A stretch of 43,339 bases of DNA from CAZMCC01 sp964564695. Its GTDB lineage: Bacteria > Planctomycetota > Phycisphaerae > Phycisphaerales > UBA1924. Where the stretch lies: the NCBI GenBank assembly GCA_964564695.1, contig CAZMCC010000019.1, positions 1-43,339 on the forward strand. Reading direction: 5' to 3'. The notes below the pieces were generated by a model. It saw nothing but the letters and a program-made list of their open reading frames with translations. It was not told the origin of the DNA and did not search any database. Shown piece after piece: positions 1 to 8,359 of this stretch (the first letter of the stretch is position 1; each line of letters starts with the position of its first letter). The translations under genes and the position numbers were made by a program.

Positions 1-28
1 TGGGTGACATGCTCAAGCCGCTCTGGGC
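1..28. repeat. Family A palindromic repeat, left half, at the IS edge
   Basis: The sequence GGGTGACATGCTCAA here is the inverted copy of the family A arm found at 1159-1186. If the insertion sequence between them is removed, the two halves form a hairpin with an arm of about 28 bp. The same arm occurs at 2515-2612 and 42750-42788, where no insertion sequence is present. It could therefore be a pre-existing hairpin that the element entered, or an outer part of the element's own terminal repeat. Confidence 0.7.
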
Positions 29-1158
29 GAATGCCATTCAGTTACGCGAGGCCGGGCTCGGGCTTGGCGCGTGTACCGCGCGAACAGACACCCAGTGGCG
101 GGGTCAAAGGCCTCCCGGGATGATGGTGTTGGTTCACGGCACACCACCCCAGGAGGCCATGGATGATCCGTCCGAGCTGTTCGATTCCGCCGTGGTCGAG
201 CACGCCTGCCGGGAGGCGGGGCATCTTTGGCGGGAGAGGGCGCTCGACCCGTCGAGCACGCCGCGGGCCTTCGCGGCCCAGGTCGCCCACGGCAACACCG
301 CCATCACGCAGGTGGTGCGGCTGATGGGCGAGGGAGGAGTCGCGTTCAGCGAATCGGCATACTGCCGGGCACGCGTCCGGCTTCCCGTGGCGGTGGTGCG
401 GGCCGCGTTCGACGCCTTCACCTCACGGGCCCGCGATGCCCGCAGCCCAACCGACGGGCTGTGGTGCGGCCATCGCACCGCGCTGATCGACGGCTCGGGC
501 GTCAACACGCCCGATACGCCCGTGCTGCGCAAGACCTTCGGGGTGTCGAGCAACTGCGCCCGGGGCGCTGGCCTTCCCTCGGTCCACACGCTCGCACTCT
601 TCGATGCCCACGAGGGTCTGCTGCTGGACATGCACGCCGCGCCCGTACATACCCACGACCTGCGGGGCGACGGGCTGCGCACTCGCCGGGTCACGCTCCT
701 GACCACGCTCATCGACCCCAGGAAATACCCGGCCCAAGCGCTGGCAGCGCTGTACCTGACCCGGTGGCGGGTCGAGATCAACCTCCGTCATCTCAAGCGG
801 ACGATGGGGATGGACCGGCTCAAGTGCCACGGCGTTGACGGCGTGCGGCGCGAACCCCTGATGTTCGCCTTCTGCAACGCCGTGTGCCGCGTCCGCGCCC
901 GCGCCGCCAAGGCCCGCGGCGTGCCGCCCACCCGCATCAGCTTCGTCGACACGCTCCGCGCCCTGCTCCCCGGCATCCGCGGGCTCCCCATCGGCATCGC
1001 CGGCCCGCACAAGCTCAAAGTCCGGCCCACCCGCAAACCACGCACCCAGCCCCGCCAGCTCAAACGCCTCCACTCATCCTTCCCGCTCATGCAACGATCA
1101 CGCGCCGAGACCATCAAATGGCTCAAGCAACAACAGTCCGCGTAACTGAATGGCATTC
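29..1158. mobile_element. IS4-family insertion sequence with perfect 20-bp inverted ends
   Basis: Positions 29-48 and 1139-1158 are perfect 20-bp inverted repeats (GAATGCCATTCAGTTACGCG and its complement). They enclose one transposase gene of the IS4 group. The imperfect inversion continues outward for about 28 bp into family A repeat sequence. I see no direct target duplication: the bases just outside the ends are inverted, not repeated. At about 1.13 kb the element is shorter than usual for IS4 relatives, in line with the internal deletion of its transposase. It is probably immobile unless a full-length relative elsewhere supplies the enzyme. Confidence 0.75.
120..1145 (+). CDS. IS4-family transposase with internal deletion (probably inactive)
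   Basis: This DDE transposase of the IS4 group would cut and join the element's ends. Counting from the ATG at 120 (341 residues), the first catalytic Asp is in LIDGSGV (about D124). The C-terminal YREK signature is complete in YLTRWRVEINLRHLK (Y212, R215, E219, K226). Between HTHDL (about residue 179) and GLRTRRVTLLTT the segment that normally carries the second Asp (DRGF/DRYY type) is missing, about 100-130 residues by family comparison. The frame is kept across the junction, so the gene looks intact but lacks one catalytic residue. An in-frame ATG at 9 lies outside the inverted repeat and is not credible. The ATG at 159 follows AGGAGG but only 2 nt away. Confidence 0.75.
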   Translation: MMVLVHGTPPQEAMDDPSELFDSAVVEHACREAGHLWRERALDPSSTPRAFAAQVAHGNTAITQVVRLMGEGGVAFSESAYCRARVRLPVAVVRAAFDAFTSRARDARSPTDGLWCGHRTALIDGSGVNTPDTPVLRKTFGVSSNCARGAGLPSVHTLALFDAHEGLLLDMHAAPVHTHDLRGDGLRTRRVTLLTTLIDPRKYPAQALAALYLTRWRVEINLRHLKRTMGMDRLKCHGVDGVRREPLMFAFCNAVCRVRARAAKARGVPPTRISFVDTLRALLPGIRGLPIGIAGPHKLKVRPTRKPRTQPRQLKRLHSSFPLMQRSRAETIKWLKQQQSA

Positions 1159-1186
1159 CCGCAGAGCCGGTTGAGCATGCCACCCA
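1159..1186. repeat. Family A palindromic repeat, right half, at the IS edge
   Basis: TTGAGCATGCCACCC is the inverted counterpart of the arm at 1-28. It overlaps the likely start codon (1177) of the next gene, so that gene may begin within repeat sequence. Confidence 0.65.
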
Positions 1187-2505
1187 TTGCTCGCGCACAG
1201 GTACTACTCGGCATGCTCATCCTCGCCGCGACGCTTGCGCAGTGGGCCTGGTGGGTGGCCGGGTGGGGGCTGGCTGGGACGGCGGCGGCGGCGCTGCTGT
1301 GGGCGTTGTTTGCCGATCGAGCCCGCGGGCGGCGGCGGTGTCCTTCGTGCTGGTATGACCTGAGCGGGGTCGGGCTCACGTGCCCGGAGTGCGGGAGTAC
1401 GGCGCGGAGCGAGCGGGCGCTGCGCCGGACGCGACGCCGGTGGCGGATCGCGGTGGTGATGGCGGTGCTGGTGGTGGTCGGGACGCAGGTCGCGGGGCAG
1501 GCGGGGCGGGGGAAGGAGAAGTGGACCCGGTTTGTGCCGACGTCGGTGCTGGTGTGGATGGCGAGCCCGGTGACGCCGCGGGAGCAGGCGTCGTTCTTTT
1601 CGGGGAACGCGGGCTGGCGGAACACGGTGATGCAGGCGCTGAGCGAGCGCGGGGGTGTTGATGGGGGATCGGGTCGACTGTGGGGGTGGCAGTGGGCGAT
1701 CGCGCAGTCCATGAGCCGTCGGCTGTCGCCAGGGGAGGTGACGAGCATGCTGCGGCTGCGGACGCGGCACGCGGCGGGTGAGAAGCGGGAGCTGCGGGTG
1801 CTCATCGTGGACAACGCGACGCCGATCATCGGGGAGTGCCTGCTGACGGTGCGGTCGCTGGAGGATGAGGAGGGTGGGGGGGTGCGGTGCGATGTGGGGC
1901 TGCCTCGGTGGACGATGGTGCGGAGCGGGACGCCGACGGCGGGCGGGGCGGTCACGTTGTCGAGGTCGGGGTCGGTCATCTCGGGGCTGACGATGGGCGT
2001 GTCGGCGCGGAGCGGGGGACCCGATCCGGTGCTCACGCTGCCGGAGCTGGCGATCGGGAAGCATGTGGAGCGGTACGCGGTGGAGATGCGGGCGGGCGGG
2101 TGGTTGATCGGGCGGTGGGTGCGGGAGGTCACGGTGGAGGTGTGCGCGACGCTTGATGAGGCCGTGCCGCCGGTGGATACGGAGGAGGTGCGGGCCCAGG
2201 TGCGCGAGGCGGTGATCGCGCGGCCGATGGACGGGGGCAAGTCGGTGCGGCTGAGCGTGGCGAAGTCGGTGCCACGGCTTGGGACGCTGCCGCTGACGGT
2301 GGAGATGGTGGTGGACGGCGAAGTGGCGCAGACGGGGCCGCTGCCGTGGAAGTTCTACCTGCCCGCGTCGGGCGAGGTGCGGCTGCGGATTCACAGCGAC
2401 CAGATGCGGGCGCTGGACGACTACACGGCCGATGCGTGGTGGTCGGGGGTGATCGAGATGCCGGTGGCGGAGTGGGTTAAGGACGTGCCGGATTTTCGGT
2501 GGTGA
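1177..2505 (+). CDS. Membrane protein with zinc ribbon, function unknown
   Basis: I do not recognise a function. The N-terminus has a hydrophobic stretch of two closely spaced membrane helices, then a Cys4 zinc-ribbon motif, CPSCWYDLSGVGLTCPECG, a basic stretch (RRTRRRWR) and another membrane helix (AVVMAVLVVVGTQVAG). The remaining 300 or so residues look like a soluble domain, probably outside the membrane. The CPxCxYD...CPECG ribbon beside membrane helices is common in planctomycete proteins of unknown role; a relative lies at 24541-25014. The ATG at 1177 sits in a family A repeat, with no clear ribosome-binding site. The ATG at 1213 is an alternative. Because the insertion sequence lies just upstream, the native promoter or first codons may have been displaced. 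Confidence 0.7.
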   Translation: MPPIARAQVLLGMLILAATLAQWAWWVAGWGLAGTAAAALLWALFADRARGRRRCPSCWYDLSGVGLTCPECGSTARSERALRRTRRRWRIAVVMAVLVVVGTQVAGQAGRGKEKWTRFVPTSVLVWMASPVTPREQASFFSGNAGWRNTVMQALSERGGVDGGSGRLWGWQWAIAQSMSRRLSPGEVTSMLRLRTRHAAGEKRELRVLIVDNATPIIGECLLTVRSLEDEEGGGVRCDVGLPRWTMVRSGTPTAGGAVTLSRSGSVISGLTMGVSARSGGPDPVLTLPELAIGKHVERYAVEMRAGGWLIGRWVREVTVEVCATLDEAVPPVDTEEVRAQVREAVIARPMDGGKSVRLSVAKSVPRLGTLPLTVEMVVDGEVAQTGPLPWKFYLPASGEVRLRIHSDQMRALDDYTADAWWSGVIEMPVAEWVKDVPDFRW

Positions 2506-2514
2506 GGGGTGGAC

Positions 2515-2612
2515 GGGTGGCATGCTCAACCGGCTTTGCGGTTGAGCATGTCCGGCACGATGACAGTTCGGCAGACATGCTCAAGCCCAGAGCGGCCCAG
2601 AGCATGCCACCC
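2515..2612. repeat. Family A bipartite palindromic repeat
   Basis: The left half is GGGTGGCATGCTCAACCG, a 5-nt loop, then CGGTTGAGCATG, a perfect 12-bp stem. The right half, ending GCATGCCACCC at 2612, is the inverted counterpart. The unit lies between convergent genes, and its outer arm matches the DNA flanking the insertion sequence at the window's start. Confidence 0.8.
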
Positions 2613-2631
2613 ATGAAGACGCCCTCCCTCT

Positions 2632-2660
2632 GGTTTCAGCGGCTGGACGCCGCTGAAACC
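2632..2660. terminator. Perfect 12-bp hairpin between convergent genes
   Basis: GGTTTCAGCGGC, loop TGGAC, GCCGCTGAAACC. CTCCCTC at 2624 and GAGGGAG near 2680 form an outer inverted pair. No T-run follows. The position between the ends of the zinc-ribbon protein gene and the kinase gene suggests a two-way terminator or another repeat family; the sequence cannot decide. Confidence 0.5.
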
Positions 2661-2706
2661 GGTCTCCCGCCGCGGTGCGGAGGGAGATCTCGGGAGATCG
2701 TTGGAA

Positions 2707-5568
2707 TTACTGACCCAGCTTCGCGCGGTCGGCCTTGAGCGTTGTCAGCAGCTTCTTTTCCGTCGCGCTGAGCTCGGGCTTGGCGCTCAGCAGGCCGATC
2801 GCCTTGTCGAGGGCGGCGATCGCCTTCGCCTTGTCGGCGCCGGCCGCGGCGGCCTGGGCTCGCAGCGGCCAGAGCTCGTTCTTGGCGCCTTGGGCGGCGG
2901 CCTTGGCGGAGGCCTCGGCGACGGCGTTCGCCGGGGCGCCGCGGGCGGCGGAGGTCACGGCGACTCGGGCGTATGCGTCGGCGAGGGCCTGCTTGGCCGA
3001 GGCGCCCAGGGGCGTGGTCTTGGCGAGTTCCTCGAGAGACGAGGCGGCGGCGCGGTATTCGGCGTCGGCGCGGTCGGGGAGGTTCTGGGCGGTCAGCGCG
3101 TCGCCTGCGCCGATGCGGGCGGCGGCGGCGGACTCGGTGAAGGCGCCGGTCTTGGGGTCCTTGTCGATCAGGGCGCCAAGGCCGCGGGCGGCCGAGCCGA
3201 AGGCGTCGGCGGCGGCCGGGGCGTCGTTGACGGCCAGGAGCGACTCGCCCAGGCGTGTCTGCGCGAGGGCGGCGTAGTAGGCCCGTTGCGGGGACGCGGC
3301 GTTTTCGGTGGCGAGGGCCGTCGCGTCGGTGGCGAGATCGCGGGCGAGCTTGACGGCGTCGTCGGTGGCGCCGCGGTCCATGAGGACTTCGAGGAGGACG
3401 CCGCCGATGCGGACGACGTCGGTGCGGGCGCGCCCGTTGTTGGGGTCGGCGTCGCGGAGGGAGCGGGCCATGCCGAAGGCGTCGGTGGCGGTGGCCTGGG
3501 CCTCGGCGGTGCGCCCGGTCTGGAGGAGCATGTTGGCGATGTCTTCCTTGACGTTCATGACATCGCGCTTCGACTGGCCGTTGGGGCCGGCGTCGTTGAT
3601 CTGCTGGCGGGCGTCGAGGGACTGGCGGTAGGCGGCGAGGGCGCCGTCGTAGTCGCCGTTCTGCTCGAGGACCTTGGCCTGGCGGTTGTAGCCGTTGGAG
3701 AGGTCGCGCCGGAGGGTGAGGTTCTTGGGGTCGGCGGCGACGAGTTCCTGGCGGATGGTCATCGACTGGGCGTAGACGCCGGCGGCGCCGGGGTCGTTGC
3801 GGCGGGCGAGCATGTCGGCCTGGCTGTTGAGAGCGTGGCCCATGATCCGCTTGCGGTCGACCTCGAGGGCGCCGTCGGCGCGGACGTCCTTGAGCGTGGC
3901 CGCGGCGGCGGCGTATTCCTTCTCGGCGGCGTCGGTTTCGGCCTTGCGCTCGAGGGCGTCGCCGATGCGGATGGTGCTGGAGGCGAGGGCGATCTTGTAC
4001 TGCGGGTTCTGGGCGTCGGCGCCGGTCAGGTTCTGCAGCAGCGTGGCGGACTTGCGGAAGCTCTCGAGAGCGGCCGTGGGGTCCTGGTCGCCGCCTTCGC
4101 GGGTGCCGAGCTGGTTGTCGCCGATCTGCTGGTAGCCCTCGGCGAGGAGGAAGCGGAGTTCGGGGTCGGGGGTGTTGGGGTCGACGAGCTTCTCGACGAC
4201 GGTGGTGGAGGTGCGGGCGAGGACGTTGAGCGCGGGGCGGGCGCCTTCGAGCTTCTTGATCTCGGCCCGCGACTGGGTGAGGAACGACTTCATCGCGTCG
4301 CGGAGCTCGACGTTCTGGGCCACGACCTGGCCTTCGGCGGCCATCGCGCGCTGGGCCTGGAGCGTCGTCGCGACGACGCCACCCAGGAGGAGTCCGACGA
4401 AGACGCCGCCGGCGGTGACCTGCCAGCGGTTGCGGTGGACGAACTTGGTGGTGCGGTAGCTCCAGGTGTCGGGGCGGGCCTGGACGGGGTGGCCCTCGAG
4501 GTGGCGGGAGAGGTCCTCGGCGAGTTCCTGCGCGGTGGAGTAGCGGCGCTTGGGGTCCTTGCGCAGGGCCTTGAGCATGATGTTGTCGAGGTCGCCCGAG
4601 AGGCGGCGCTTGAGGCGCTGCGGCTGGTTGGCGCGGACGCGGGCGATGTCGCCGGGGTTGAGCGTGCGCGTCGTGCCGTCGCCCGTGGTGAGCTCTTCGA
4701 CCTTGCTCACGGCGGTGCTGGGGCGGTCGGGCTCGACCTGGCAGACGACGCGGACGATCTCGTCCTGCATGCGTGTGCGGAACTGGTAGGGGCGGTGGCC
4801 GGTGAGGAGCTCGTAGAGGAGGACGCCCAGTGAGTAGACGTCGCTGGAGGTGGTGAGGCTGGAGCCCTGGACCTGCTCGGGGCTCGCGTACTCGGGGGTC
4901 ATCAGGCGCATTTCTGCGGTGGTGACGAGGCTGGCGGTGGAGAGGGCGGGGTCGAGGAGCTTGGCGATGCCGAAGTCGAGGAGCTTGGGCTCGGCGTCGG
5001 GGCCGACGAGGATGTTCGACGGCTTGATGTCGCGGTGGATGATGAGGTTCTGGTGGGCGTGGTGGACGGCGGCGCAGATCTTGAGGAACATCGCGAGCCG
5101 CTCGGGCACGGAGAGGTTCTTCTCGTCGGCGTATTCGCCGACGGGGGTGCCTTCGACGAACTCCATGACGAGGAAGGGGCGCCCGTCCTCGGTGGCGCCG
5201 GCGTCGAGGACGCGGGCGATGTTGGGGTGGTTGAGGGCGGCGAGGACTTCCTTCTCGAGCTTGAAGCGGCGGACGATCTCGTCGGTGTCCATGCCGCGCT
5301 TGATCAGCTTGAGGGCGACCTTCTTGCGGAACTGGTCGTCCTCGCGGGTGGCGAGGTAGACCGAGCCCATGCCGCCGCGGCCGAGCTCCTTGAGGATGCG
5401 GTAGCGGCCGACGCGTTCGGGCATCCGCTCGTCGCCCTTGCGCGCGTGGATGACCACGCGGCTGGTGGCGTCGGCGGCCGAGGCGTGCGAGGGAAGGGGT
5501 GAGGTGGGGGCGTCGGGAGCGTCCGAAGCGGTCCAGGACGCGTTCGCCACAGTGATGTCGTCGCTCAT
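2707..5568 (-). CDS. Membrane Ser/Thr protein kinase with C-terminal TPR domain
   Basis: This is a Hanks-type Ser/Thr kinase (PknB-like), probably 953 residues. After a 55-residue low-complexity start come the glycine loop ELGRGGMGSVY (about 61-71), the ATP-binding Lys in VALKLIK (K87), HRDIKPSN, DFGIAK and a PEYASPEQ activation segment. One membrane helix lies near 380-402 (GGVFVGLLLGGVVATTL). The rest, about 550 residues, is Ala-rich helical TPR-like sequence, probably outside the cytoplasm. The ATG at 5568 has AAAGG about 6 nt upstream. A longer frame reaches 6324 but would run through the divergent gene. No ECF sigma gene is adjacent, unlike the related kinase at 39912. A near-consensus promoter lies at 5647-5674. 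Confidence 0.9.
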   Translation of the reverse strand: MSDDITVANASWTASDAPDAPTSPLPSHASAADATSRVVIHARKGDERMPERVGRYRILKELGRGGMGSVYLATREDDQFRKKVALKLIKRGMDTDEIVRRFKLEKEVLAALNHPNIARVLDAGATEDGRPFLVMEFVEGTPVGEYADEKNLSVPERLAMFLKICAAVHHAHQNLIIHRDIKPSNILVGPDAEPKLLDFGIAKLLDPALSTASLVTTAEMRLMTPEYASPEQVQGSSLTTSSDVYSLGVLLYELLTGHRPYQFRTRMQDEIVRVVCQVEPDRPSTAVSKVEELTTGDGTTRTLNPGDIARVRANQPQRLKRRLSGDLDNIMLKALRKDPKRRYSTAQELAEDLSRHLEGHPVQARPDTWSYRTTKFVHRNRWQVTAGGVFVGLLLGGVVATTLQAQRAMAAEGQVVAQNVELRDAMKSFLTQSRAEIKKLEGARPALNVLARTSTTVVEKLVDPNTPDPELRFLLAEGYQQIGDNQLGTREGGDQDPTAALESFRKSATLLQNLTGADAQNPQYKIALASSTIRIGDALERKAETDAAEKEYAAAAATLKDVRADGALEVDRKRIMGHALNSQADMLARRNDPGAAGVYAQSMTIRQELVAADPKNLTLRRDLSNGYNRQAKVLEQNGDYDGALAAYRQSLDARQQINDAGPNGQSKRDVMNVKEDIANMLLQTGRTAEAQATATDAFGMARSLRDADPNNGRARTDVVRIGGVLLEVLMDRGATDDAVKLARDLATDATALATENAASPQRAYYAALAQTRLGESLLAVNDAPAAADAFGSAARGLGALIDKDPKTGAFTESAAAARIGAGDALTAQNLPDRADAEYRAAASSLEELAKTTPLGASAKQALADAYARVAVTSAARGAPANAVAEASAKAAAQGAKNELWPLRAQAAAAGADKAKAIAALDKAIGLLSAKPELSATEKKLLTTLKADRAKLGQ

Positions 5569-5646
5569 GACGGGCCTTTCGTTCGGTGGTTCGATTGCTC
5601 GTACCGACGCGGCAGCCCTGGCCGGGAGCAGATTGAAGAACGCCCA

Positions 5647-5674
5647 AGTATAACGCCTGTAAGCTGGGTGTGAA
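5647..5674 (-). promoter_or_regulatory. Sigma-70-type promoter of the kinase gene
   Basis: On the minus strand TTCACA (5674-5669) and TATACT (5652-5647) are separated by 16 nt. Each hexamer differs from consensus at one position. Transcription would start near 5640, about 70 nt before the kinase start at 5568. Confidence 0.6.
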
Positions 5675-5763
5675 TGCGTTTTTGTTAGGCGGCTGACAAC
5701 TTGGGCAACCCGTTGGCGGTTTGGCCGTTTGCTTGGCGTAAAAAACTTCCCCAGATGCTTCTT

Positions 5764-5784
5764 CCGGGCTTCGAGGGAGCCCGG
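5764..5784 (+). promoter_or_regulatory. Small hairpin just upstream of the dockerin-protein start
   Basis: CCGGGCT, loop TCGAGGG, AGCCCGG forms a 7-bp stem ending 13 nt before the ATG at 5798. The G-rich loop is the only ribosome-binding-like sequence nearby, so the fold could affect initiation. This is inference from position. Confidence 0.3.
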
Positions 5785-5797
5785 TATGCTGTCGGCT

Positions 5798-8317
5798 ATG
5801 ACCCATGAGAGAGAGAATCGCGAGAGCTTTGCCACGGACTTAGGGTTTGGCCGGGTGCGGCGGCTGCTGGCCATGGCCGGGGCAGGTGTCGTTCTTTGCG
5901 CGTTGGCGGCCCCCGCGGGGGCACAGGTGACGCGTTCGTTTGTCGGCACCACGAACACCCTGTGGAACGTCCCGGGGAACTGGTCGCCCGCGGGCGTGCC
6001 GTCGATCGTCGACCGCGTGCGGTTCAACCAGGGCGGCGGGGAGCGGTGGGTGCACGTGCCCGGCATCGAGGCGGTGGTCCGGACGATCCAGGTGGCGCCG
6101 GTCGGGGGCAACTTCGCGGAGTATCGCTTTGACCTGGGCGAGGGGTCGCTGACGGCGAGCTCGGTCAACGGGCCGTCGACGCTGGTCGGCCTGGGCGGGG
6201 CCCAGACGATGTCGTCGCTGGCGATCCAGGACGGCGATCTGAACGGCGGGCGGGTGTGGGTGTCGGTGCTGGGGCCGGGGCGGATGCGGATCGACTCGGG
6301 CGAGGCGGGGTTTGGGCGGCTCATCGCGGACGAGGTGGAGATCGGCGGGTTCTACGCCGGTGACATGGCCGTGGACGGGGCCCTCGATGTGAACTTCGGA
6401 CGCCTTACGGGGCGTGTGGTGCTTGCGCACGGGCAGCTCGTGGTGGCCAACGGCGGGCAGATGACTGTCGACGGCGCGGTGCTCGTCGGCATAGACGGGC
6501 TCGGCGCGTCGCGACCTGCGACGTTCAACGTGCGGGAGTTCTCCTCCGCGATCGTGGGGTCCATGCGGATCGGCGACGACGCGACCGTGTCGACGCAGGT
6601 GCTCGTGCTCGACCCGAGTCTGCGTGGCCTGACGCCGGCGCTGAGCGTGGTCGGCGATTTCGATATCAGCTCGACGTCGGCGCTCGAGATCTCCGACGCG
6701 TTCATCCAGCGCGAGGGCGCCACGCTGACGATGAGCAAGTTCGCCGGCCTGACGCCCTTCGGGCTCATCGGCGGGACGGCTGAGTTGGCGGGCACGTTCA
6801 TCCTCACGTTCGCGCCGGGGTTCGACCCGCCGCTGGACACCGAGTATCCGCTGTTGGCTGCCGGCAAGGGCGTGAGCGGTCGGTGGACGGTGTCGTACCT
6901 GCCGGGGCTCACGGGCGGGCGGTTCCTGACGATCGATTACCCGCCGCGGGCGGGTGAGAGCGTCGTGATCCTCGGGGTCGACGACCTCGACCAGATCCTC
7001 GATTTCGACGATCCGGAGGACGGGGTGACGATCCCTTCGGGACCGACGGCGGCGGTGATGGGCGACTTCAACAACGACGGGCGCCCGGACGTGGCGATCT
7101 CGTTCAGCGATCCGGACGATCCGCTCACGGCCCCCGGTTCGGTGGCGATCCTGCTCAACAGCGGGGTGGACGAGAGCGGCTGGCTCGGGTTCGAGTCGCA
7201 GATCCTGGTGACGATCATCGCCGATCCGCGCTCGATCGACGTGGCGGACTTTGACGGCGACGGGAACCTGGATGTGGTGGTCGCGGGCTTCACGCCCGGG
7301 GCCGTGCAGGTGATTCAGAATCTCGGCGGCGGATCGTTCACGCCGCTGGCGCCGGTGGCGCTGCTGAGCGGGCCGGTGGACATCAAGACGGCGGACTTCA
7401 ACGGCGACGGGCGGAAGGACGCGGTTGTCGCGCTGCCGGACATCGAGTCGACGCTGATCCTGACCAACGAGCTGCGGGCGTTTGGGCTGATACCGGGTGT
7501 GCCCGAGCCCGCGGGCCTGATGGTGGACGCGGTGGACCCGTTCGACCCCGACCAGGACAAGGACTCGGACGTGGGCGGCTCGGGCGGCTCCTCGTCGCGC
7601 ACGGTGACCGGGTCGGCGTTCGTGCAGCGGAACAACGGCGAGGGCGAGCTGGGAACGGCGGCGCTCACGCAAGTCGGCGACCAGCCGGTGGACATCGCGA
7701 GCGGCGACCTCAACCTCGACAGCTCGCCGGAGCTTGTGACCGTCGACTTCGCGTCGGACACGGTCTCGGTGCTCGTGAACGACGGGCTGGGCAACTTCGC
7801 CCAGGCGTTCAGCCTGCCGGTCGGCGGCGAGCCGCGCTCGATCACGATCAACGACCTTGACGGCGACGGCGACCTGGACATCGCGATCGTCGCGGACACG
7901 GAGACCGGGCGCGGGCTGCAGCTGCTCCGCAACGACACGGTGACGGTCGGCGACCTCGTGTTCGCGCCCGTCGCCGACGTGCCCGCGGGACCGGACCCCT
8001 CGATCGTGCTCTCGGCCGACCTCAACAGCGACGACCGCGTCGACCTCGTGGCGATCAACCCGACAGGCCCGCGCGGCATCGAGGGCGGGCAGGTCACGGT
8101 GCTGCTGAGCAAGTCGTCGCCGCGGTGCGCCGCCGACTTCACGCACAACGGCGTGGTCAACGCCGCGGACCTCAATGCGTTCCTTGCGGCGTGGTATGCC
8201 GATCTCGAGAACGGCACGTTCGTCACCGACTTCAACCGCGACAACGTGGTGAACTCGTCGGACGTCGGGGAGTTCATCAATGCGTATCTGAGCACGCCGC
8301 CCGCGTGCCTGGACTGA
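5798..8317 (+). CDS. Secreted FG-GAP/VCBS repeat protein with GC-type dockerin
   Basis: An exported protein of 839 residues. A signal peptide (VRRLLAMAGAGVVLCALAAPAGAQ) starts about 20 residues in. Next is a beta-rich region of about 380 residues resembling repeated beta-strand passenger sequence. Then come at least six calcium-binding FG-GAP/VCBS-type repeats with cores DFNNDGRPD, DFDGDGNLD, DFNGDGRKD, DLNLDSSPE, DLDGDGDLD and DLNSDDRVD, as in integrin-like beta-propellers. The C-terminus has two EF-hand-like halves (DFTHNGVVNAADLNAFL, DFNRDNVVNSSDVGEFI) and ends PPACLD, matching the planctomycete GC-type dockerin. ATG 5798 is chosen as nearest the signal peptide; 5785 is not in frame. A second dockerin gene follows 42 nt downstream. 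Confidence 0.85.
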   Translation: MTHERENRESFATDLGFGRVRRLLAMAGAGVVLCALAAPAGAQVTRSFVGTTNTLWNVPGNWSPAGVPSIVDRVRFNQGGGERWVHVPGIEAVVRTIQVAPVGGNFAEYRFDLGEGSLTASSVNGPSTLVGLGGAQTMSSLAIQDGDLNGGRVWVSVLGPGRMRIDSGEAGFGRLIADEVEIGGFYAGDMAVDGALDVNFGRLTGRVVLAHGQLVVANGGQMTVDGAVLVGIDGLGASRPATFNVREFSSAIVGSMRIGDDATVSTQVLVLDPSLRGLTPALSVVGDFDISSTSALEISDAFIQREGATLTMSKFAGLTPFGLIGGTAELAGTFILTFAPGFDPPLDTEYPLLAAGKGVSGRWTVSYLPGLTGGRFLTIDYPPRAGESVVILGVDDLDQILDFDDPEDGVTIPSGPTAAVMGDFNNDGRPDVAISFSDPDDPLTAPGSVAILLNSGVDESGWLGFESQILVTIIADPRSIDVADFDGDGNLDVVVAGFTPGAVQVIQNLGGGSFTPLAPVALLSGPVDIKTADFNGDGRKDAVVALPDIESTLILTNELRAFGLIPGVPEPAGLMVDAVDPFDPDQDKDSDVGGSGGSSSRTVTGSAFVQRNNGEGELGTAALTQVGDQPVDIASGDLNLDSSPELVTVDFASDTVSVLVNDGLGNFAQAFSLPVGGEPRSITINDLDGDGDLDIAIVADTETGRGLQLLRNDTVTVGDLVFAPVADVPAGPDPSIVLSADLNSDDRVDLVAINPTGPRGIEGGQVTVLLSKSSPRCAADFTHNGVVNAADLNAFLAAWYADLENGTFVTDFNRDNVVNSSDVGEFINAYLSTPPACLD

Positions 8318-8359
8318 CGTTCGGGAAGCTCGTGTACGGGAATATTCTGGAGGTGTTGC

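Noticed and set aside
5569..6324. A 252-residue N-terminal extension of the kinase at 2707-5568
   Set aside because: The extension is antisense to the signal peptide and first domain of the dockerin protein, has biased composition, and the ATG at 5568 has its own ribosome-binding site and promoter.
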